Shown here: in pieces, positions 1 to 5,609 of the stretch
How positions within the stretch are numbered: position 1 is the first letter of the stretch
How the letters are laid out: each line of letters opens with the position of its first letter
DNA from: Bacteroidota bacterium
GTDB lineage: Bacteria; Bacteroidota; Bacteroidia; Bacteroidales; SZUA-534
DNA length: 5,609 bases
Direction of reading: 5' to 3'
Assembly (NCBI GenBank): GCA_020047835.1
Contig: JAIFNJ010000199.1
Coordinates: forward strand, 1-5,609
Position numbers and translations under genes: made by a program
Notes under the pieces: model-generated
Seen by the model: the letters and a program-made list of their open reading frames with translations, nothing else
The model's database searches: none
What the model was told of the DNA's origin: nothing

Positions 1-1391
1 ACAAAGGCATCGTAAAACCCCAGTTCAATCACATCGTTAAGCGCCTGTTTGGCTGATATCTTACCAATATATTCGCCCCACAAATAGCGGGTGAACCCGT
101 CGGCGCAAGCTATCTTGTTTACATCTTTTAACCCTTTGAATTTTGGAACTTGATTGGCATTTTTCAACGCATACAACTGAATGGAATAAACCTTGCCATC
201 ATTCTCGCTCAATTTCGATTTATAGAAATTGCTTCCTTTTTGCACCAGTTCGTTATAGTCCTGATTGGTAATTACTTTGGCATCGGGGAAACCGGCATCC
301 ACCACCACATTCATCAGGGTAAGGGCATCGGCTTGTTTGCTAAATTTACCTAAGGTATATAAATAACCTTCGCCAACCTGATACATCCATACATTGCTGA
401 TGGTTTGTCCCGATTTACTGAAGAAGGAAGGTTCCAACGGTTTATCGGTTTGCATTAAAAAGATGGTATAGGTAATTTGTTCCTGATATTTCAATTCATC
501 GGGCACATTGATACTTTGAATGGTAATGTTATCGCTGTTCGATTTTATAATCTTAATATCCACCCTGCGGTTAAGCCTTCTTCCTTCCGGATTATCGCTT
601 CCATCGGGATTCTCGTTAATGGCAATAAAATTTTCTTTTCCTAACGCCTTAGTCACAAAACGACTGGCATCAACCCCTTTATCGTGTATGTATTCAACTA
701 CTGCGCGGGCTCTTTTAGCTGATAAACCTACGTTGTATTCGTCGGTTCCATGCGAATCGGTATTACCAGAAACTTCAACATACAACGATGGATTTTTTTT
801 CATCAACAGGGCCAGTTTCTCAATTTCAATTTGTGATTCCCGGTTCAGTTGGTTGCTGTTATAATCGAACAGAATACTTTTTATGGCCACGTACTCGCCA
901 CTGCTCACTTCTTTCGGAATCATTTTTAACGAAGTTTGTACCTCCGATGATTGTTGATCTTCACTTATAAAAATCATTTTTTCAGCAGGCTCGTAGCCAT
1001 CGCCAAAGGCTTTTACATTGTAAGAACCGTGTTTAATTTTAGTCTTAAAATTTCCGGTAGCAACATCCGGACTCAAGGCAGCAACAACTTGACCATCGGG
1101 TTTTGTTACATGAACATAAAAAGAGGCATCGATATCTTTATTATCCTGCAATAAAATTTTTCCAATTAAATCATATTCCGATGGAACTACAATTTTTTTA
1201 ACTTCCGGCTGGGGCGGGGTTTCTACCACTGCTATTTCTGGAACAGGTGTTGCATTGGCATCGTTATTTTGAGAATTATCGGTAATCAAACTATCAACAA
1301 TAGTTTCAACTACATCAGCTATTACTTCAACGGTACGTTCTTTTTTCGGGTACTCAATTTTGAATATTCTTTTTTTCTTGCCACAGCAGAA
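1..1391 (-). CDS. C-terminal part of a PorE-like protein: CRD, OmpA peptidoglycan-binding and two SPOR-like repeats (disrupted gene, partial at window start)
   Basis: This frame is open from just after a TAA at 1392-1394 to the window edge, about 463 codons, with no stop and no convincing start of its own. It continues the product of 1322-2566 in the -1 frame. It begins with the last propeller strand (RIFKIEYPKKE), which matches DIFRIDLSES in the upstream paralog. Next come an acidic, proline-containing linker (about 1182-1330), a CRD-like beta-sandwich (about 905-1180), an OmpA_C domain (about 546-893) and two SPOR-like repeats (about 270-470 and 1-190). In OmpA, the motif GNTDSHG and the following LSAKRA place Asp (756-758) and Arg (711-713) 15 residues apart, as in the diaminopimelate-binding pair of E. 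coli OmpA (D271/R286). Expected role (family knowledge): periplasmic anchoring to peptidoglycan. The gene is broken unless a -1 shift or a sequence error joins it to the N-terminal half. Confidence 0.85.
1322..1391 (-). other. Frame disruption and deletion scar between the two halves of the PorE-like gene
   Basis: Both reading frames are open together only here, so the change of frame must lie in this interval. Compared with the upstream paralog, roughly 30 residues between GYPINT and the DIFRI strand are replaced by about seven, a net loss of 20-25 residues covering most of propeller blade five. The same interval holds an A7 run (1370-1376) and an A6G run (1340-1346), on the minus strand. 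In the upstream frame these read as the -1 slippery heptamers A AAA AAA and A AAA AAG. The simplest reading is a small deletion that changed the frame, or an assembly or homopolymer error. Recoding is possible but would not restore the lost blade. Confidence 0.8.
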
Positions 1392-2566
1392 TTAATGGGG
1401 TAACCCAAGTTTTGGGGTTCCGACCAGGTACCGTTATCATCAATCACCGATTTAAAAATATCATATCCACCCATGCTGCTATGTGCTTCAGAGGCAAAAT
1501 AGAGGGTTTTTCCATCTTCGGATAAAAAAGGAGTTTCTTCTTCAAATTCAGTATTGATAACATTCCCTAGGTTTTCAGGAACACCCCAACGGCCCTCAGC
1601 ATCAGCCGTACATTTGTAAATATCTTTACCTCCAATTCCATCTGGCCTATCGCTAACAAAAAATAGGGTACTGCCATCTTTTGAAAGGCTACCATGAGTT
1701 TCGTTTGATTTAGAACTTATTTGTTTAGGAAATTTAGTAAAGGGAAGCCAATGGTTTTTATCTTTTGTGGAAAAATAAATATTTCCATTGCCATAATCAT
1801 CGCGGTATAATATCAGCTTATCGCCTTGATAAGAAAGCGCGGTGGAGGAAAAATAACCATCGGATGCTAAGTCTTGCGAAATATCTTTGGGTTTTTTCCA
1901 ATCGCTTCCATCAAAAGTGGAATAAAAAATAATTTCAAAATATCCATCCCCTTCAATCAAATCTTTTACTTCCTGATAGGCAGTAAATGCTATAGATTGT
2001 CCATCACCAGAAATTGCAGGGTAGTAATTTTCACCCGGCTGTCCAATAGATAATTCACTTTCAGTAAAATAAATTGGATTTGCAGTCATGTTCTTTGCAG
2101 TTTCACAAGTTTTAATCTGGAGGGTAACAAAATCTATCAGATACACATCAGATACTCCAATATAACTTTGAAACTGTTTGTAAGCTTCTATTGCCTTATC
2201 AAACTGACCATTTAATCGATACGCTTTCCCTAAATAAAACCAGGCTTCATCCGGTGCTTTTTCTTCCTTATAATTTCCCTCTTTGTAATTCGACGAAACG
2301 TTGGTTACTGCCTTTTCAAGGTAAGGTATCGCTAATGATTCTTGCCCTGGTGAGTTCAAATAACACATGCCTAAGCTATTGTAAATATTAGCATTTTCCC
2401 ATCCTTCACCAATCATCTGTAAATAATAAGGTAAAGCCAAATCGAATTCCTCATACAAAAAGTGCGTATCGGCATCTTTATATAATTGTTTAATTTTTTT
2501 CTCGTCCTGACCTTGAGTTATGCTAATCAATAAAAAAGCACTTAGTAATAAGTTCCATTTTAACAT
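1322..2566 (-). CDS. N-terminal part of a PorE-like protein: signal peptide, TPR region and four-bladed PD40 propeller (disrupted gene)
   Basis: This 414-residue frame starts with a type I signal peptide (residues 1-20, hydrophobic LLLSAFLLISI, no lipobox Cys). The ATG is the only one between the in-frame stop at 2597-2599 and the signal peptide. TPR-like helices cover about 23-155, including LGMCYLNS and FYLGKAYRLNGQFDKAIEAY. PD40-type blades lie at about 171-235, 236-286, 287-341 and 342-394, each with an SxDG-type turn and an Y/F-rich strand. It aligns throughout with the neighbour at 2628-4697, for example SNETHGSLSKDG against SRETHASISFDQ and NLGYPINS against NIGYPINT. After GYPINS the similarity stops: the fifth blade is absent, and about 20 unrelated lysine-rich residues run to a TAA at 1322-1324. 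The expected CRD and OmpA parts follow in the -1 frame. It probably shares a transcript with the upstream paralog, 61 bases away. Its function is inferred only: a periplasmic scaffold of the PorE type, probably inactive if truncated here. Confidence 0.88.
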   Translation of the reverse strand: MLKWNLLLSAFLLISITQGQDEKKIKQLYKDADTHFLYEEFDLALPYYLQMIGEGWENANIYNSLGMCYLNSPGQESLAIPYLEKAVTNVSSNYKEGNYKEEKAPDEAWFYLGKAYRLNGQFDKAIEAYKQFQSYIGVSDVYLIDFVTLQIKTCETAKNMTANPIYFTESELSIGQPGENYYPAISGDGQSIAFTAYQEVKDLIEGDGYFEIIFYSTFDGSDWKKPKDISQDLASDGYFSSTALSYQGDKLILYRDDYGNGNIYFSTKDKNHWLPFTKFPKQISSKSNETHGSLSKDGSTLFFVSDRPDGIGGKDIYKCTADAEGRWGVPENLGNVINTEFEEETPFLSEDGKTLYFASEAHSSMGGYDIFKSVIDDNGTWSEPQNLGYPINSAVARKKEYSKLSTRKKNVPLK

Positions 2567-2627
2567 ATACAGTGAGGTTTTTATGTTATTTAAAATTTAT
2601 TTTAATTGGATTCAAAGTTTTATATAA

Positions 2628-4697
2628 TTAATTATTTTTCCTTCGAAGCTTGAATAAATAAGTTATACCACTTATTACAATTACATTTAGTATTACCCAC
2701 CATATTAAGTTTGATTTATGGTTGCTGCTATCATTATTAATCTTGCTGTCAGAATTACTTTTTGAAACAACTAACGAATCATCAGCTTTATCCAGTTTAT
2801 TGATCGAATCCTGTTTTGAAAGAGCCGCATTGTTTAAAGGATTGGTTTTTGATGGTGATTCATTTTCAGTATTTTGTTCACCATTGATTTGTTTATCGCC
2901 CCCCGTATTTAACTCACTGGCAACCAATAATTCAGTGAGTGCCAATTCTCTTGATTTGAGTTCCTGACTATCTGCATTAACAGCCACTCCATTTAATGGA
3001 ACTTCTTCAACAGGTATTGCTATTTTAGGATCATTGCTAGTCTTATTTTGTTTTTGCTTAAGTGGGTTTTCTGATGCTGTAAGCTTTGTTTCCCGTTGAA
3101 GGGGACTAATAATATCATCAAAAATGATTACCTGTTTTGATTGGTCGTAAGCATATTCAGGAACTGTTATATTGAAAAGAAACGAAGGGAAATTGGACGA
3201 TTCAAATAAGGCAGTAAATTGCTGTCCTCGTGGTAAAATAAATAAAAATTTACCCGTTTCAGCATCGGGAGTATAGATGCCAAACAAATTATCATCCATA
3301 TCGTTAAGGGTGATAATCGGATTTTTTAGCAACACGCCGGTACTGCTTCTTGCAATTCCGGCAATAACTGTTTGATTGCGCACATGCGATTCAGAAAGGT
3401 CAATTCTAAAAATATCATAACTACCGATGCTGTTATTTGTAAAAGAGGCATAATAGGCGCGACGGCCATCCACCGACGGCACATAATATACATCATCATC
3501 GGGAGTATTAATGGGGTATCCAATATTTTGCGGAGTTGACCATTTATCATTTTCATCAACATAACTTATAAAAATATCAAATCCGCCCATAGTATTATGG
3601 CCTTGCGATGCAAAGAATAACGAAGTACCATCGGGGTGCAGGTATGGACCTTCTTCATCGTATTTAGTATTTATTTCGGGACCCATGTTTTGTGCTTTAC
3701 TCCACTTTCCATTGGGTAATTTTCGAACCCGGTAAATATCCAATCCGCCGAATCCACCTTTCCGGTCCGATGTAAAATAAATTTCATTCTGATCGAACGA
3801 TATGGAGGCGTGTGTCTCACGAGATTTACTATTGATGGGTTCCGGCATTTTTTCCGGAATCTGCCATTCGGCGCCTTTGCGGGTGCTTATATAGATATTT
3901 CCATCGCTATTATCATCTTTATAAATAAAAAGTTTGGTACCATCAAACGACAAACCAATAGATGCCTCATGGCCCGATGTATTTATATTTTCACTTATTT
4001 TACTGGCTTGTGAATACGTTTTGCCATCGAAACTGCTTAGGTAGATATCTTCAAAATATTGCCCATCATCGGTTTTAATGCCTCCGGTATTGGTTTCACG
4101 CTTTGAAGTAAATATTAATAAGCTTTCATCTCCCGAAATTATTGGGCTATGCTCCGTAAATGTGGAATTTACATTTCCACCCAAGTTTGAAACTTTCATT
4201 TCAACGGGCGATTTCATGAGCATTCTTGCTACCTGACAAGCGGCTAACTCGTGATCGACCCGTTCAATGAAGTCTTTATTTTCGGAGGATAGCTGGCTTT
4301 TTAATTTGAAGAAGGTTTGTTCGGCATCGTCAATACGGTAATTCACATGATAGGCCCTACCCAGATAATAAAGTGTTTCAACAGGAGCTCCTTGTTCATT
4401 GTAATCGCCTATTTTATAATCCGGATTCAGATACTTTGAGGCAAATTCCAAATAGGGTACCGCTTTTGTTTTATCAGTAGCGGTATTCAAATAACAAAAA
4501 CCAATTTTAAAATTCAGGTTCGCATTATTTGGTGTTTCACCCAATAGTTTTTGATATACTTCAATGGCTCTGTAAAAATTACCATCTTCGATAAAATCTT
4601 CTGCTTGAATATAGGCTTCCGATGATGTTTGTGCTGGAGCAATAAAAGAGAAAAAAGTTACTGCAATAAAAAGGGTAATTGCTTGCTTAGGTATCAT
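2628..4697 (-). CDS. PorE-like exported protein: TPR, five-bladed PD40 propeller, CRD, long linker and C-terminal transmembrane anchor; no OmpA domain
   Basis: This is a complete 689-residue protein. The start is well fixed: an in-frame TAG sits at 4704-4706 and a signal peptide follows the ATG (residues 1-23, ending near APAQ, no lipobox). TPR-like repeats span about 25-155 (IGFCYLNT, LYYLGRAYHVNYRIDDAEQ). Five PD40-type blades follow at about 170-240, 241-290, 291-345, 346-399 and 400-435, the number reported for PorE-type propellers. A CRD-like beta-sandwich covers about 440-527. Instead of the usual OmpA domain there is a Ser/Asn/Lys-rich linker (about 532-663), then a hydrophobic helix (664-682, starting LIWWVIL) and a basic tail, KLRRKNN. 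By the positive-inside rule this suggests a periplasmic protein tethered in the inner membrane, with the tail in the cytoplasm. It is a tandem paralog of the next gene and probably co-transcribed with it. The family is clear; the partner and exact function are unknown, and no PorP/SprF-like gene is visible here. Confidence 0.93.
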   Translation of the reverse strand: MIPKQAITLFIAVTFFSFIAPAQTSSEAYIQAEDFIEDGNFYRAIEVYQKLLGETPNNANLNFKIGFCYLNTATDKTKAVPYLEFASKYLNPDYKIGDYNEQGAPVETLYYLGRAYHVNYRIDDAEQTFFKLKSQLSSENKDFIERVDHELAACQVARMLMKSPVEMKVSNLGGNVNSTFTEHSPIISGDESLLIFTSKRETNTGGIKTDDGQYFEDIYLSSFDGKTYSQASKISENINTSGHEASIGLSFDGTKLFIYKDDNSDGNIYISTRKGAEWQIPEKMPEPINSKSRETHASISFDQNEIYFTSDRKGGFGGLDIYRVRKLPNGKWSKAQNMGPEINTKYDEEGPYLHPDGTSLFFASQGHNTMGGFDIFISYVDENDKWSTPQNIGYPINTPDDDVYYVPSVDGRRAYYASFTNNSIGSYDIFRIDLSESHVRNQTVIAGIARSSTGVLLKNPIITLNDMDDNLFGIYTPDAETGKFLFILPRGQQFTALFESSNFPSFLFNITVPEYAYDQSKQVIIFDDIISPLQRETKLTASENPLKQKQNKTSNDPKIAIPVEEVPLNGVAVNADSQELKSRELALTELLVASELNTGGDKQINGEQNTENESPSKTNPLNNAALSKQDSINKLDKADDSLVVSKSNSDSKINNDSSNHKSNLIWWVILNVIVISGITYLFKLRRKNN

Positions 4698-4734
4698 GTT
4701 TAACTATGATTAAATATTTCAAATTAAATTAAAG

Positions 4735-4765
4735 CAATTTAATAAAATACATTTCAACAAACAAA
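4735..4765 (-). promoter_or_regulatory. Weak candidate Bacteroidetes-type promoter for the PorE-like pair
   Basis: On the minus strand a TTTG (4762-4765) is followed 20 bases later by TAAATTG (4735-4741), roughly resembling the Bacteroidetes pattern TTTG then TAnnTTTG. The second box matches only in part. It would give a leader of some 30 bases before the ATG at 4697. The region is so AT-rich that chance matches are likely; the best argument is that a promoter is expected in this 190-base gap after the E2 gene. Confidence 0.22.
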
Positions 4766-4806
4766 ATAAGTAACTAATTCATTAGTAATTGTTTAAAAAT
4801 TTTGGC

Positions 4807-4830
4807 ACCCTTTTAATTACCATAAAAGGT
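4807..4830 (-). terminator. Possible weak terminator after the E2 gene
   Basis: The minus strand carries an imperfect inverted repeat, ACCTTTTA paired with TAAAAGGGT (one bulged G), around a loop of about seven bases. It lies some 60 bases after the E2 stop. A run of five T follows only after several intervening bases (4795-4799), so it is a poor match to a classical intrinsic terminator. The stem is AT-rich and nearly symmetrical. Its position between unrelated genes is the main support. Confidence 0.3.
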
Positions 4831-4887
4831 CATTCTATTTCAATAAATTAACAAATGTTGAGATAAAGTTTTAAAAATGTTTTACAC

Positions 4888-5609
4888 TTAAAGCCATTGC
4901 TTTCCATCAAAGGCTTCCATATTATCGGCCACTTGTTTTAAAAACATTCCACCCAGTGAGCCATCCACTACCCGATGGTCGTACGATAAAGAAAGTATCA
5001 TCATACTGCGTATTCCTATAAACTCACCTTGAGGAGTTTCAATAACCGCTGGACGCTTTTTAATGGCTCCAACCGCCAGAATCGCAACTTCGGGTTGGTT
5101 TATAATTGGAGTTCCCGAAAGGTTCCCAAAAGTACCCACATTGGTAATGGTGAATGTTCCACCCTGAATTTCAGTAGGTAAAAGCTGTTTGTTGCGGGCG
5201 CGGTTTGCCAAATCATTCACACGGCCTGCTAACCCTGAAAGACTTAATCCATCGGCATTGTGGATTACAGGGACAATTAAATTTCCATCGGGTAGGGCCG
5301 TAGCCATTCCAATATTTACTTGGTTTTTTACTACAATACGCGTTCCATCGACCGATATGTTAATCATTGGAAACTTTTTAATTGCTTTAACTACGGCATC
5401 CACAAAAATGGGGGTATAGGTAAGTTTTTGTCCGTAACGTTTGTAAAATAGGTCTTTGTTTTTTTCACGCCAAGTTACCATTTCTGTCAAATCCACTTCA
5501 TGAAAAGAGGTAACGTGAGCAGAAACTTGTTTTGAACGAACCATATTTTCAGCTATGAGCTTACGTAACCGGCTCATTTCAATAAATTCAGAGCTTCCAA
5601 ACGAAGTTG
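4888..5609 (-). CDS. 2-oxo acid dehydrogenase complex E2 (dihydrolipoamide acyltransferase), C-terminal catalytic domain, 5' partial
   Basis: E2 transfers the acyl group from lipoamide to CoA and forms the core of the pyruvate or branched-chain 2-oxo acid dehydrogenase complexes in the cytoplasm. The frame is open to the window edge: the Met at 5575-5577 is internal, since in-frame residues SFGSSEFIE precede it, and MSRLRKLIAENM is the usual entry to the catalytic domain. The active-site motif DHRVVDG is present (His at 4975-4977, Asp at 4963-4965), with the conserved stretches GTFTITNVGTFG and INQPEVAILAVG before it. The C-terminus, FDGKQWL, ends at a normal distance, so the domain is complete at that side. 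The lipoyl and E3-binding domains would lie beyond the window. The motifs fit the pyruvate/branched-chain type better than the succinyl type (SucB), but the substrate cannot be fixed from this part, so no symbol is given. It is unrelated in function to the envelope genes downstream. Confidence 0.95.
   Translation of the reverse strand, partial: TSFGSSEFIEMSRLRKLIAENMVRSKQVSAHVTSFHEVDLTEMVTWREKNKDLFYKRYGQKLTYTPIFVDAVVKAIKKFPMINISVDGTRIVVKNQVNIGMATALPDGNLIVPVIHNADGLSLSGLAGRVNDLANRARNKQLLPTEIQGGTFTITNVGTFGNLSGTPIINQPEVAILAVGAIKKRPAVIETPQGEFIGIRSMMILSLSYDHRVVDGSLGGMFLKQVADNMEAFDGKQWL

Noticed and set aside
150..1154. Several plus-strand open frames of 60-114 codons in the left third.
   Set aside because: They lie antisense to a continuous minus-strand frame with conserved OmpA and SPOR-like motifs, and their translations show no domain or sensible composition.
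1288..1306. Perfect 7-base inverted repeat (AAACTAT / ATAGTTT) with a 5-base loop, considered as a frameshift stimulator.
   Set aside because: It is AT-only except for one pair, lies more than 30 bases from the nearest slippery site, and falls in a linker-coding region where such repeats arise by chance.
2567..2627. Gap between the two PorE-like genes examined for a terminator or promoter.
   Set aside because: It holds only AT-rich sequence; a TTTG with a following TAAATTTT is spaced too closely for a promoter, and no stem with a T-run is present.
2628..2720. C-terminal helix plus basic tail considered as a sortase/exosortase (LPXTG or PEP-CTERM type) sorting signal.
   Set aside because: No LPXTG, PEP or similar motif precedes the helix; a plain membrane anchor explains it.
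3326..3562. Minus-strand 78-codon open frame inside the large PorE-like gene.
   Set aside because: It is an out-of-frame shadow of the propeller/CRD coding sequence and has no recognisable features.
4888..5577. Met at 5575-5577 considered as the start of a short stand-alone E2 catalytic protein.
   Set aside because: The frame stays open upstream to the window edge with residues typical of the E2 interdomain region, so this Met is internal.
1..5609. Frequent recurrence of a short CCATCGG/CCATC string on the plus strand, considered as a dispersed DNA repeat.
   Set aside because: It reflects repeated Asp-Gly codons (GATGG) in propeller turns, OmpA and E2 rather than a non-coding repeat.

Overview
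The window looks like a piece of a Bacteroidetes (Bacteroidota) chromosome, probably from a flavobacterial or related marine or environmental lineage. It is AT-rich, the starts lack Shine-Dalgarno sequences, and it carries a family typical of that phylum: exported proteins made of TPR repeats, a PD40/WD40-like beta-propeller and a carboxypeptidase-regulatory-like (CRD) beta-sandwich, often ending in an OmpA domain. This is the architecture of PorE of the type IX secretion system, although the phylum has many such paralogs. All genes lie on the minus strand, so reading order is from high to low coordinates.

From right to left: (1) 4888-5609 is the C-terminal catalytic domain of a 2-oxo acid dehydrogenase E2 acyltransferase, cut by the window edge. 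(2) 4698-4887 is an AT-rich gap with a weak inverted repeat that may end E2 and a weak candidate promoter. (3) 2628-4697 is a complete 689-residue PorE-like protein that lacks an OmpA domain and ends in a long low-complexity linker and a C-terminal transmembrane helix. (4) 2567-2627 is a 61-base gap with no recognisable signal. (5) 1-2566 is a second, paralogous TPR/propeller/CRD/OmpA gene that continues past the window start. It is split into two reading frames near 1322-1391. The N-terminal half (1322-2566) has four propeller blades, and the C-terminal half (1-1391, -1 frame) has the CRD, OmpA and two SPOR-like repeats.

Genes 3 and 5 are a tandem paralogous pair, probably one transcript. 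If intact, they would place similar TPR/propeller modules at different places in the envelope: one tethered by a membrane helix, the other on peptidoglycan through OmpA and SPOR. E2 is unrelated metabolism. The most notable points are the disruption of the second paralog (a largely missing fifth blade plus a -1 frame change at two A-runs), its OmpA-SPOR-SPOR tail, and the swap of OmpA for a transmembrane anchor in the first paralog. I see no mobile element, CRISPR array, RNA gene or plainly new multi-gene system.
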